A stretch of DNA of 64,000 nt from Burkholderia sp. FERM BP-3421 (GTDB lineage Bacteria > Pseudomonadota > Gammaproteobacteria > Burkholderiales > Burkholderiaceae), in NCBI RefSeq assembly GCF_028657905.1, contig NZ_CP117780.1:527165-591164 (forward strand), read 5' to 3'. A model generated the notes under the pieces. The model was given only the letters and a program-made list of their open reading frames with translations. It searched no databases and was not told where the DNA came from. Position 1 is the stretch's first letter. Each line of letters begins with the position of its first letter. Positions 50,801 to 59,075 of this stretch are shown here, piece after piece. The translations under genes and the position numbers were made by a program.

Positions 50801-53652
50801 ACGGCAAGCTCGATCGCCGCCGGCTCGTCGACGCGCTGGCGGCCGACGGCGACGCGGCGCGACCGCACGTCGCGCCGCGCAATGCGGTCGAGCAGACCCT
50901 GGCCGATGTCTTCGCGTCGGTGCTCAAGCGCTCGACGGTCGGCGTCACGGACAATTTCTTCGAGCTGGGCGGCGACTCGATCCTGAGCATCCAGATCCTG
51001 TCGGCCGCGCACAAGGTCAGCATCGATTTCTCGCTCGACGACCTGATGCAGTCGCTGACCATCGAGCGGCTCGCGCCGCGCGTGCGGCCCGTCGGGGCGG
51101 CGGCGCCGGCCCCGGCCGCCCCGGCCGCGCGCGCGACGCCGTCGCGCGACCAGCCGTACGACGACGCGTATCCGCTCAGCGCGATGCAGATGGCGATGCT
51201 CGCCAACGAGATGCGGCACGGCCACGACTCCGCCTATCACAACGTCAACGATCAGCGCCTGGCCCTGCCGTTCGACGCCGCCGCGCTCGAAGCGGCGCTG
51301 CGCGGCGCGTTCGAGCGCCATCCGGCCTTGCGCACCGCGTTCGACCTGGCCGCCGACGACGAGCCGCTGCAGTACGTGCATCGCCGCGTGCCGTTGCCGC
51401 TGACCGTGCGCGACTGGCGCGGCCTCGATCCCGTGCAGCAGGACACGCGGATCCGCGACTGGCGCGCGGCCGAGCAGCGCCTGCGGTTCGATGTCGCGCG
51501 TCCGCCGCTGATCCGCTTCACCGTGCATCGTCTGAGCGACGACACGATGCATATCGGCGTGACCAAGCATCACGCGATCCTCGACGGCTGGAGCTTCAAT
51601 CTGCTGCTGTCCGAACTGATCTCCGACTACGCGGCGCGGCTGGCCGGCCGGGCGCTGACCCTCACCGCGCCCGCGAGCCGGTTTCGCGAGTTCGTCGAGC
51701 AGGAACGCGCGGCGGTCGGCTCCGACGCGCTGCGCGCCTGGTGGCGCGCGCGGCTCCAGGCGCTGCCCGTCACGCGGCTCACGCACGAGCCGGACGGCGA
51801 TGCGACGCCGATGGCGGTGCCGATCTCGGCCGAGCAGTCGGCGCGCCTCGAAGCGCTCGCGGTGCGCGCGGGCGCGTCCGTGAAGAGCGTGCTGCTGACG
51901 GTGCATCTGCTCGCGCTGTCGCGCATCACGGGCATGCATGCGGTGACGAGCGGCGTCGTGTTCAACGGGCGCAGCGAGGGCGTCGACGGCGACCGCGTGC
52001 TGGGCCTGTTCCTGAACAGCCTGCCGCTCAGCTTCGACCTGACGGCCGGCACCCGCGACGCCGTCGCGCTGGTGCGCGCGGTGCAGGCGACCGAGATGGA
52101 AATCTTCAGTCGCCGGCGCTACCCGCTGATCGAACTGCATCGGCAGATCGGCACGGTGTTCGACGTGCTGTTCAACTTCACGCACTTCCGCGCGCTCGAG
52201 GAGGCCGTGCGCGACATCGACGTGTCCGAAGGCTACGCGACCGACATGACGAACGTGCCGCTCGTCGTGCAAAGCAGCGTCGACGGCCGGCACGGCGTGC
52301 TGCGGATCACGCTGGTGCCGTCGCGGCGGTATTTCTCGGCGGGGACCGTCGGCCGCTTCGTGGGCCACTACACGGACGCGATGCGCATGATGCTCGGCGA
52401 ATCCGGGCCCGCCGGGCAGGCGGCCGATATGACGAACGCGGGCGACGCCGCCCGCCGCGGCGAGGCGTCGGCGCCCGCGGGATCGGCCGGGGGCGGGGTG
52501 TCCGCGGCCAATGCGCCCGCCGTCGCGCGACCGCATGGCGCGGCGCTGCGGCGCGAGCTGCGCGCGCTGTGGGCGGGCGTGCTCAAGCGCGAGGTGCCGT
52601 CCGACACGGCGGATTTCGGCGCGCTGGGCGGCGATTCGCTGCTGATGCTGCGGATCTGCTCGCGGGCGGGCCGGGCGTTCGGGCTCGACGCGCAGGTGGT
52701 GGCCCGCCTGCTGACGGCGCAGACGGTGGCCGAGCAGGCGCGCATGATCGAGACGGACGGCGCGGGCGGGGACGGGGCCCAGGTCGGCGCGCTCGTCGCG
52801 CTGTCCGCGCCCGGCGATGCGCCGCCGTTGTTCTTCGCGCCCGGCGCGGGCGGGCAGGCGTCGTATCTGCGCGCGCTCGCGGCCGAACTGCCGGATGCCT
52901 TCGCGGTCTGGGGCATGGCGCTGCCCGGGCCCGACGAAGGCGGCTCCGGCGCGAGCCGCGTCGAATCGATCGCGGCGGCGCTGCTCGCCGACATCCGGCG
53001 CGTGCAGCCGAGCGGCCCGTACCGCCTCGGCGGCCATTCGTTCGGCGGCTGGGTCGCCTTCGAGATCGCGCGGCAACTGCGCGAACAGGGCGAGGCGGTG
53101 GACTGGGTCGCGGTCGTCGACAGCCTGCCGCCGGGCCTCACGACGCAGCAGTCGCTCAAGTGGAACTGGTCGGGCGGGCGCTGGGTCGCGGAGATCGGCA
53201 ACAGCTTCGCGCGCCTCGCCGATGCCGCGCTCGTCTTCGACGAAGGCGAATTCGACGGGCTCGACGACGCGCGGCAGGTCGAGCGTCTGCGCGCGCGCCT
53301 GATCGAGGCGGGCATCGTGCCGGACGAACTCGGCCTGTCCGAATTCGCGGCGCGCGTGCGCGCCTTCATCGCGCATTCGCTGACCGACTACGCCCCGGCG
53401 ACGCGCTACGCGGGCGCGCTGCGCGTGATCGTCGCCGCCGACGACCCGGATCGCGACGCGGGGGCGACGGAGCGCGACGCGCGCGTCGACGGATGGCGCG
53501 CGGCGGCCGCGGGCGAGGTGGCGGCGATCCGCTTGCCCGGCGATCACGTCGGCATCATGCGCGCGCCGTTCGTGGCCGGGCTCGCCGCCGCCCTGCGCGC
53601 GTGGCCCGAGCCGCGCGCCGTTTCAGTCATGGAAATCGAGGGAGAACAATGA
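47872..53652 (+). CDS. depE: NRPS DepE: C-A(Thr-like)-PCP-C-PCP-TE, last module lacking A
   Basis: The 1926-residue terminal NRPS starts with a C domain (about 18-450; SYHHLLLDGWS) and an A domain (about 470-1000; YTSGSTGQPKG). Its code reads D-F-W-S-F-G-L-V-H-K, closest to the Thr type. A carrier follows (LGGDSILS, about 1033), then a second C domain (about 1100-1520; KHHAILDGWS) directly joined to another carrier (LGGDSLLML, about 1587) with no A domain between. The thioesterase (about 1650-1926) has GHSFGG near 1722. The final residue, Val in FK228, must be loaded by an A domain in trans. The TE should macrolactonise onto the 3-hydroxyl. FK228 has dehydrobutyrine and FR901375 has Thr at this site; the sequence does not decide which. 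ATGA overlaps mark both ends. Confidence 0.87.
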   Translation: MNPTLSNTAQQARSNVETMLPLTPTQQGLLFHTLKAPESGVYYEQVGCTFQAALDVADYRRALEAVVARHGVLRTGFLWDGPSKPVQVVFRHVELPWIEEDWRHLDRDEQQRRLAAYREADRRPGFHLSRAPLMRCALFRTGAQCYEFVWSYHHLLLDGWSVQIVLGEALACYDAYRRGDAPALPPPQPYSAFLRWLDAQDGAAAEAFWRARLGDVRAATPLPLADAARPGDASGHGTLERLLDPSASDALQQLARACEVTPSTVIQAAWALLLGRASGRDDVVFGTTVSGRPAGLRGVEQMVGLFVNALPTRVAIDPTLTLGDWFRRLHRQHVEAEAYAYTPLHVIPGWSGVAPGAPLFESLVVFENYPAHAAANRYREQLGVAGVEVVEQTNYPLTVVAIPGERLCLRVHFDRQRLAEASAARLLKMLATLLDQFLRGGAALRVGQVSLLGDEAGRALVAQWNAAARPAADPARLCLHRRFEAQARMRPDAIAVQYDGRSLSYAELERRANRLAWRLDAAGVRGNVPVALAFERGIDSIVAMLAVLKAGAFYVPLDLDHPPERLAWMLDDMQAGVLICDDARRERFDGFGGARLVIDADVEAAAVDTAAVETADVRAEAPPPRDASPTDLCYVIYTSGSTGQPKGVCIEHRNVDHLFAATRQTYGIGPTDVWTQFHSYAFDFSVWEIWGALLHGGRLEVVPYGCSRTPNAFLALLARAGVTMLSQTPTAFKQLLRALDDARQPLPASLRYVFFGGEATIPSQFAACLNDAHGVTLVNLYGITETTVHVTERVLGPGDAQSSRSPVGRPLPGYRVYLLDAAGHPVPPGVPGEIHVGGEGVARGYHNRPELDRARFVADPFAPGARLYRSGDLGRFDAYGELDYLGRIDDQVKIRGFRIELGEVEAALARHPEVAHAAVMVDDATVDGHAQLVGFMVLRDTGRVSGAALRDWLAQRLPPHALPARLIELDAIPLTTNGKLDRRRLVDALAADGDAARPHVAPRNAVEQTLADVFASVLKRSTVGVTDNFFELGGDSILSIQILSAAHKVSIDFSLDDLMQSLTIERLAPRVRPVGAAAPAPAAPAARATPSRDQPYDDAYPLSAMQMAMLANEMRHGHDSAYHNVNDQRLALPFDAAALEAALRGAFERHPALRTAFDLAADDEPLQYVHRRVPLPLTVRDWRGLDPVQQDTRIRDWRAAEQRLRFDVARPPLIRFTVHRLSDDTMHIGVTKHHAILDGWSFNLLLSELISDYAARLAGRALTLTAPASRFREFVEQERAAVGSDALRAWWRARLQALPVTRLTHEPDGDATPMAVPISAEQSARLEALAVRAGASVKSVLLTVHLLALSRITGMHAVTSGVVFNGRSEGVDGDRVLGLFLNSLPLSFDLTAGTRDAVALVRAVQATEMEIFSRRRYPLIELHRQIGTVFDVLFNFTHFRALEEAVRDIDVSEGYATDMTNVPLVVQSSVDGRHGVLRITLVPSRRYFSAGTVGRFVGHYTDAMRMMLGESGPAGQAADMTNAGDAARRGEASAPAGSAGGGVSAANAPAVARPHGAALRRELRALWAGVLKREVPSDTADFGALGGDSLLMLRICSRAGRAFGLDAQVVARLLTAQTVAEQARMIETDGAGGDGAQVGALVALSAPGDAPPLFFAPGAGGQASYLRALAAELPDAFAVWGMALPGPDEGGSGASRVESIAAALLADIRRVQPSGPYRLGGHSFGGWVAFEIARQLREQGEAVDWVAVVDSLPPGLTTQQSLKWNWSGGRWVAEIGNSFARLADAALVFDEGEFDGLDDARQVERLRARLIEAGIVPDELGLSEFAARVRAFIAHSLTDYAPATRYAGALRVIVAADDPDRDAGATERDARVDGWRAAAAGEVAAIRLPGDHVGIMRAPFVAGLAAALRAWPEPRAVSVMEIEGEQ

Positions 53653-54821
53653 ATACACGAGTCACGGCATTCGCCGCTGTCGAGGCGGCGCTCGCGGAAC
53701 CGGAAGCGGCGCTGGCGAACGGCGATTTCGAGGCGGTCGAACGCCTGATGAGCGACATCCGCGCGGCCAACCGGAGGCGCGGCCTCTGGCTGCCGCAGGT
53801 GTCGCGCGCGGACGGCGGCCTGGGCTTGAACCTGCTCGAACTGGTCGAGGTGGGCGAACTGCTGGGCCGCTCGCCGCTCGGCCATTACGCGGTCAACTAT
53901 CAGGCGCCCGACGCCGGCAACATCGACGTGCTGCTCGAATACGCGACCCCCGCGCAGCGCCAGCGCTGGCTGGAGCCGCTGCTGCGCGGCGAGGTGCGCA
54001 GCTGCTTCGCGGCGACCGAGCCCGAATCCGCGGGGTCGAATCCGTCGTCGCTGAAGACGACGGCGGTGCGGCGCGACGGCGCGTGGCATCTGAGCGGCCG
54101 CAAGTGGTTCGCGTCCGGCGCCGATCGCGCGGGATTCGCGATCGTGCTGGCCGTCACCGACGAGGCCGCGCCGCTGCACGCGCGCACCAGCACCTTCATC
54201 GTGCCGGCCGACGCACCCGGGTTCCGCCACGTCCGCAACCTGCGCGTGATGGGCGACGAGGGCTACGGCTGGGCGAGCCACGGCGAGCTGGCGCTCGATG
54301 CATGCCGGGTCGGCGAGGACGCGATGCTCGGCAAGCCCGGCGAAGGCTTCGTCGTGCTGCAGGCGCGGCTCGCGACCGGGCGGCTGCATCATTGCGCGCG
54401 CTGGATCGGCGTGTGCGAGCGCGCGTTCGCGATCATGTGCCGGCGCGCGTGCCGGCGCGAACTCGCGGCAGGCGAGCTGCTGTCGTCGCGCCAGACCGTG
54501 CAGAACTGGATCGCCGAGAGCCGCGCATCGATCGACGCCGCGCGGCTGCTCGTGGCCCAGGCGGCGGCGCGCCTGCAGAATCGCCACGAGCGCGCGCAGA
54601 TCGACATCTCGATCGCGAAGTTCTTCGTGGCCGGCGTGACGCAGACCGTCCTCGATCACGCGCTGCAGGTGCAGGGCGCGCTGGGCGTGAGCGGCGACAC
54701 GATCCTCAACGTGCTCTGGCGGCACGAACGCGCGGGGCGCATCTACGACGGTCCGGACGAAGTCCACAAGGCGCTGGTCGCGCGCCATGCGCTCGCCGGC
54801 TTCCGGCGGGAGGCGTCATGA
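53649..54821 (+). CDS. depF: Acyl-CoA dehydrogenase-like flavoprotein DepF
   Basis: The 390-residue protein has a complete acyl-CoA dehydrogenase fold: an N-terminal helical part, the FAD/substrate strand region (SCFAATEPESAGSNPSS, WHLSGRKWFASGA) and the C-terminal helices ending in YDGPDEVHKALVARHAL, as in ACAD10/ACAD11-type members. Start and stop overlap depE and depG (ATGA both sides). The FK228 cluster contains a FadE2-like dehydrogenase in this place. Pairing with an APH-type kinase is typical of enzymes acting on phosphorylated hydroxyacyl groups, as in mammalian ACAD10/11 and bacterial LvaA/LvaC. It may act on the carrier-bound chain to place or shift the 4-alkene; that role is an inference. 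Confidence 0.85.
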   Translation: MNTRVTAFAAVEAALAEPEAALANGDFEAVERLMSDIRAANRRRGLWLPQVSRADGGLGLNLLELVEVGELLGRSPLGHYAVNYQAPDAGNIDVLLEYATPAQRQRWLEPLLRGEVRSCFAATEPESAGSNPSSLKTTAVRRDGAWHLSGRKWFASGADRAGFAIVLAVTDEAAPLHARTSTFIVPADAPGFRHVRNLRVMGDEGYGWASHGELALDACRVGEDAMLGKPGEGFVVLQARLATGRLHHCARWIGVCERAFAIMCRRACRRELAAGELLSSRQTVQNWIAESRASIDAARLLVAQAAARLQNRHERAQIDISIAKFFVAGVTQTVLDHALQVQGALGVSGDTILNVLWRHERAGRIYDGPDEVHKALVARHALAGFRREAS

Positions 54822-55783
54822 ACGCGCGGATCGCGGAACAGGCCATGACGGCGCTCGGCCGCCCGGGCGCCGCCGCGCGCGCGACGCGCATCGGCGGCGG
54901 GCGGGCCAGCGAAGTGTTCCGGGTGCAGGGCGGCGAACGCGACGTCATCGCGTACTGGCTGCCCGAAGGCGGCGTGCGGGAGGCGCAGCGCCGCTTCGCC
55001 GTGCTGGACCGGCTGGCCGGCCAGTTCCGTCTCGCCCCGAAGCCGCTGGCGGTGGGCGACGCGGGCGCCGCCGCGCTGCTGCTGGTCGAACGGCTCGGCG
55101 GCGTCGCGCCGGCCACGTGCGGGCCGCTCGCGCCCGACACCGTGCGCCGCCTCGCGGAACAGTTCGTCGCGACGCTCGCGGCGCTGCACGCGCTCGAGAT
55201 CGCGCCGGCCGACCGGCCGCCCGACTACCTGCGCCGCATCCTGGGCGAGTGGCGGCGGCGCTGGAACGCGGAGGCCGCGGGCGCGGCCGTCGACGCCGAT
55301 TTCAGGGCCGTGGCGAACTGGCTGGCGGAGCGGATCCCGGACGCCGCGCCCGCCGCATTCCTGCACAACGACTACAAGCTTGACAACATCCTCGTCGATC
55401 CGGGCGATCCCGCGCGCGTGGTGGGCGTCGTGGACTGGGAGCTGGCGGCCGTCGGCCACCCGCTCGCCGATCTCGGCGCGGCGCTCGCGTACTGGATCGA
55501 GCCCGGCGATTCGTCGCTGCTGCGGCTCGACGCGCCCGGGCCGAGCTGCGCGCCGGGCGCGCCGACGCGCGCGGCGCTGGTCGAGCTGTACGCGGCCGCC
55601 GCCGGGCGCGACGTGGCGGAACCCGCCTACTGGTATGCGTACGGCCTGCTGCGGCTCGCCGTGATCACGCAGCAGCTGGCGCTGCGGCGCCGCGACGAAG
55701 GGCAGCGCGTGCCGCGCAGCGCGCTGATCGTGCGCTGGCTGCTCGATCGCGCGGCGCAGGCGTGCGGAAGCGGCCGGCTGTGA
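54818..55783 (+). CDS. depG: APH-family phosphotransferase DepG
   Basis: The 321-residue kinase-like protein has the aminoglycoside/choline phosphotransferase fold. The catalytic loop reads FLHNDYKLDNILVD, and the metal-binding DFG equivalent is VVGVVDWELAAVGHPLADLG. It is the form found fused to, or next to, ACAD10/11-like dehydrogenases rather than a resistance enzyme. The N-terminal lobe includes GGGRASEVFRV, a nucleotide-binding loop. It overlaps depF by ATGA; a 49-base gap separates it from depH. The likely task is phosphorylating a hydroxyl on the growing chain so that DepF can process it. A self-resistance role by modifying the product is possible but less supported by the context. Confidence 0.84.
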   Translation: MNARIAEQAMTALGRPGAAARATRIGGGRASEVFRVQGGERDVIAYWLPEGGVREAQRRFAVLDRLAGQFRLAPKPLAVGDAGAAALLLVERLGGVAPATCGPLAPDTVRRLAEQFVATLAALHALEIAPADRPPDYLRRILGEWRRRWNAEAAGAAVDADFRAVANWLAERIPDAAPAAFLHNDYKLDNILVDPGDPARVVGVVDWELAAVGHPLADLGAALAYWIEPGDSSLLRLDAPGPSCAPGAPTRAALVELYAAAAGRDVAEPAYWYAYGLLRLAVITQQLALRRRDEGQRVPRSALIVRWLLDRAAQACGSGRL

Positions 55784-55832
55784 GGCCGCCCGCGCGCCAT
55801 CCGATTCACCCCTGACCCAGGACACCTGATCC

Positions 55833-56738
55833 ATGAACACTGAAGCATCCACGACGCCCATCGACGTCATCGTGATCGGCGGCAGTCACGCCGGGCAATC
55901 CGCCGCGCTGCAGATCGCGCGCGCGCGCCGGCGCGTGCTGGTCATCGACGCGGGCGCGCGCCGCAACCGCTTCGCCGCGCATTCGCACGGCGTGATCGGC
56001 CAGGACGGCCGTTCGCCCGACGCGATCGCGGCGGCCGGCCGGGCGCAGTTGCTCGCCTATCCGAATGCGCAATGGCGGGCGGATACCGTCGTGCGCGCGG
56101 AGCGGACCGACACCGGCTATGCACTCCACTGCGCCTCGGGACAACGCTACGACGCGCGCCACCTGGTGCTCGCGTTCGGCGTGGTGGACGAATTGCCGGA
56201 CCTGGCGGGGCTGCGCGAACGGTGGGGGCAAAGCGTATTCCACTGCCCGTACTGCCACGGCTATGAACTCGACCAGGGCCGCATCGGCGTGCTCGGGAGC
56301 GGGCCGCTGTCGTATCTGTCGGCGATGCTGATGCCCGAGTGGGGCGAGACCGTGTTCCTGACGGACGGCAGCTTCGAGCCCGACGAGGCGCAGCGCGAGG
56401 CGCTCGCGCAACGGGGCGTCGAGATCGTGCCCGAGCGGGTCGCGCGCATCGTCGAGCGCGCGAGCGTCGAACTGGTCGACGGACGCCGCCTCGTGTTCGA
56501 CGGACTGTTCACGATGAATCGCATGCGCCTGTCGAGCGCCGTCGCGGAACAGCTGGGCTGCGTGATCGAGGCGGGGCCGCTCGGACCTTACGTGCGCACC
56601 GACGATGCGATGGAGACCTCGGTGCCGGGCGTGTTCGCGTGCGGCGACATCACGCACCGGGGCGGCACCGTGGCGCTCGCGATCGGCAACGGCGCGCTCG
56701 CGGGCATTGCCGCGCATCGCAAGCTGGTGTTCGCGTGA
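55833..56738 (+). CDS. depH: FAD-dependent disulfide oxidoreductase DepH (CPYC)
   Basis: The 301-residue flavoprotein is of the thioredoxin-reductase-like type that makes disulfides in natural products (DepH, GliT, HlmI). It has an N-terminal FAD-binding motif (VIGGSHAGQSAA), a redox pair CPYC at about residues 138-141 (FHCPYCHGYE), and a C-terminal FAD motif (GVFACGDITHRGGTV). Length is typical. It would oxidise the two thiols, one from the mercapto-heptenoyl unit and one from D-Cys, to the bridge that makes the prodrug stable. Its presence is strong evidence for a dithiol product. The ribosome-binding site is weak and 49 bases separate it from depG. Closing the disulfide may also protect the producer from the zinc-binding free thiol. 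Confidence 0.88.
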   Translation: MNTEASTTPIDVIVIGGSHAGQSAALQIARARRRVLVIDAGARRNRFAAHSHGVIGQDGRSPDAIAAAGRAQLLAYPNAQWRADTVVRAERTDTGYALHCASGQRYDARHLVLAFGVVDELPDLAGLRERWGQSVFHCPYCHGYELDQGRIGVLGSGPLSYLSAMLMPEWGETVFLTDGSFEPDEAQREALAQRGVEIVPERVARIVERASVELVDGRRLVFDGLFTMNRMRLSSAVAEQLGCVIEAGPLGPYVRTDDAMETSVPGVFACGDITHRGGTVALAIGNGALAGIAAHRKLVFA

Positions 56739-56793
56739 CGCGCCTGCGCGTCGCGCCGGGGCGCTCCCTTTTCTCTTTATCGGAAACCGATCT

Positions 56794-57708
56794 GTGAGTT
56801 GGCAAAACGTATGTTTCTCGTGGCTGTTGCGCCGGACGGCCAAATCCCTGACCCGCAAGCCGACCCTGACGGCCCAGGACATGCGCGCGCGCAGCGCGAA
56901 GTGGGCGCGCGGCGAGGCGAAGCCGCCGCGCGGCTGGCGCGTGCGCCAGCTCGACGCGCAGGCCGTGCGCGGCGAGTGGATCGAGCCGGACGGCGACGCG
57001 CCGCGCGATGCGTCCGGGCGGGTCATCCTGTACCTGCACGGCGGCGGCTATTGCTTCTGTTCCCCGCTGACGCACCGGACCGTGGCCGCCGCGCTCGCGC
57101 AGGAAGCGGATGCGCGCGCGTTCTCGCTCGATTACCGACTCGCGCCGGAGCATCCGTTTCCCGCCGCCGTCGACGATACGCTGGCGGCCTATCGCGCGCT
57201 CCTGGACGACGGCGTGAGGCCGGACCGGATCGTGGTCGCGGGCGATTCGTCGGGAGGCGGGCTGGCGCTGGCGCTGCTGCTGTCGCTGCGCGACGCGGGC
57301 GAGCCGCTGCCGGCCGGCGCGGTGCTGTTCTCGCCGTGGACGGATCTGGCGGCGACGGGGGCGTCGCTCGCCGCGAACGATGCGTCCGACGTGATGCTGA
57401 CGGCTGTCGCGGTGAAGAATTTTTCCCGCTACTACCTCGGCGACACCGCCGCCGATCATCCGGTCGCCTCGCCGCTCTACGGCGAGTATGCGGGCTTGCC
57501 CGACCTGTTCATTCAGGCGAGCGATTCCGAGGTGCTGCTGGACGACGCCGCGCGCGTGGCCAGGAAGGCGAGCGAAGCCGGCGTCGGAGTGGACTTCAAG
57601 GTGTGGCGGCGGCTGCCGCATGCGTGGGCCACGTTGACGCCCATGCTGCCCGAGGCGAGGGCGGCGATCCGGGAAGCCGGCGGATTCATCCGCAAGGTGG
57701 CGGCATGA
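56794..57708 (+). CDS. depI: Alpha/beta-hydrolase (HSL family) DepI
   Basis: The 304-residue protein is a hormone-sensitive-lipase-type esterase. The oxyanion motif is YLHGGGYCFCS, the nucleophile motif GDSSGGG, and the end has LPHAW with the catalytic His. I chose GTG 56794 (VSWQNVCF); the frame is open further upstream, inside depH. The next in-frame ATG (56881) would remove the N-terminal helix but keep the catalytic core. The gap to depH is 55 bases. The gene overlaps depJ by ATGA. An esterase/lipase stands here in the FK228 cluster, where its function is not established to my knowledge. Confidence 0.82.
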   Translation: MSWQNVCFSWLLRRTAKSLTRKPTLTAQDMRARSAKWARGEAKPPRGWRVRQLDAQAVRGEWIEPDGDAPRDASGRVILYLHGGGYCFCSPLTHRTVAAALAQEADARAFSLDYRLAPEHPFPAAVDDTLAAYRALLDDGVRPDRIVVAGDSSGGGLALALLLSLRDAGEPLPAGAVLFSPWTDLAATGASLAANDASDVMLTAVAVKNFSRYYLGDTAADHPVASPLYGEYAGLPDLFIQASDSEVLLDDAARVARKASEAGVGVDFKVWRRLPHAWATLTPMLPEARAAIREAGGFIRKVAA

Positions 57709-58508
57709 GCTATGAATGGACGCCGGCGCGCGGCAGCACGTGGGTGGATGCCCCGCCGGCCGGCCCGCATGCGACGCTGCGGCTGTTCTGCTTTCCCTAC
57801 GCGGGCGGGAGCGCGACGGTGTTTCGGGGCTGGGCGGAACGCTTCCCGGCCACGGTCGATGTGCGGCCGATGCATCCGCCGGGGCGCGGGCGGCGCTTTC
57901 ACGATGCGCTGCTGTACCGGGTGGATCAGCTGGCCGACGAGGCGACGGCCGCGATCGCGCCGCTGCTCGACCGGCCTTATGCGCTGTTCGGGCACAGCAT
58001 GGGCGCGAGCGTGGCGTTCGAGGTGGCCCAGTGCCTGAGGGAACGACACCTGCCGCAGCCGGCGTGCCTGATCGTGGCCGGGCGGGGCGCGCCGCATCTG
58101 GACGACCCCGATCCGCCGATTCACGGCCTGCCCGATCATCGCTTCCTGGAAGAGGTCATGCGGATGAACGGCACGCCGGACGACGTGATGACGCAACCCG
58201 ACATCGTCAAGATCATTCTGCCGGTCCTGCGCGCGGATTTCGAGGCCATCGAGATGTACCGGCCCGCGCCGAGGCCGCCGCTCGCTTGCCGGATCGTCGC
58301 GCTGGGCGGGCGGGACGAAGCGGGGAGCGTCGCGGCGGCGGCGTCGTGGCGCGACTACGGCACGGGCGGGTTTCGCGAGGAAATCGTGCCCGGCGACCAT
58401 TTCTTCCTGCGCGGGCGGGCCGACCGGGTGTTCGAGATCCTGAACGAGGAACTGGAACGGATCGGCGCGCCGGGGCGGAACCTTCCGCGCCGCTTCGACG
58501 CGCGCTGA
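57705..58508 (+). CDS. depJ: Type II thioesterase DepJ
   Basis: The 267-residue protein is a surfactin-type (type II) editing thioesterase. It has the early motif LFCFPYAGGSA, the nucleophile ALFGHSMGASVAFEVA, and the C-terminal catalytic His in EIVPGDHFFLRG. It would clear stalled or misprimed groups from the NRPS and PKS carriers. ATG 57705 overlaps the depI stop. It is the last gene of the operon; beyond it lies 567 bases without a gene before bopA. Unlike the relic thioesterase at 11.6-12.25 kb, its active site is intact. Confidence 0.88.
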   Translation: MSYEWTPARGSTWVDAPPAGPHATLRLFCFPYAGGSATVFRGWAERFPATVDVRPMHPPGRGRRFHDALLYRVDQLADEATAAIAPLLDRPYALFGHSMGASVAFEVAQCLRERHLPQPACLIVAGRGAPHLDDPDPPIHGLPDHRFLEEVMRMNGTPDDVMTQPDIVKIILPVLRADFEAIEMYRPAPRPPLACRIVALGGRDEAGSVAAAASWRDYGTGGFREEIVPGDHFFLRGRADRVFEILNEELERIGAPGRNLPRRFDAR

Positions 58509-59075
58509 GCGGACGCGCGGCCGGACGCATCGATCGGGTTCCTCGACGCGCCCGCCGATCCGAATGCCCGCCCCGAGAGGCCGGGGGCTCGACGCGATCG
58601 CCCGGATCGACATCGATCCGCCGCGTCGATTCGATCACGCAACCCTGCTGCGCGCCGGGACGGATCGTACCCGGACAGCATCGTCCGACGGTTCGCGAGG
58701 GCGGTCGGGTCGCCCGGGTTTTCCGCGGGATGCGCCCGGGCGTCCTCGGCTTGCGGGGCCGGGCGCTTCCGGCGGCGTCGAATGCGCGGCCGATGCCGCT
58801 CAGGCCGCTCGCTCATTCCGGAAAGCGCCGCGTGCATTCCTTCCCGCCGTCGCTTGGCCAGCCCGCGCACGGCGCGGGCGTCCGCTGCCCCATTTGCCCG
58901 CCGAACGCAGGCATGGCGTCCTGCCGTGTCGTCGAGCCGCCGCGCGCCGCGCGAATCCGGAATCGATTGCGCCGTGCGGGATTGCACAAAATCGAAAGCA
59001 CGCCGCGCGGAACGTGTTTAGCATGGGTGGACGCCTGTATTTGCGCGGTCTTTCCCAGATGAATCGGAGAACGGA
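58509..59075. other. Intergenic between depJ and bopA; no gene recognised
   Basis: About 567 GC-rich bases with no convincing gene on either strand. No insertion sequence, tRNA or attachment-site repeat is visible at this junction between the depsipeptide operon and the type III secretion genes. The last 30 bases hold the bopA ribosome-binding site. Confidence 0.45.

Noticed and set aside
54818..55783. depG as an aminoglycoside-resistance gene
   Set aside because: The fold is shared, but its coupling to an ACAD-like gene and its place in a dep-type operon point to an acyl-hydroxyl kinase role.
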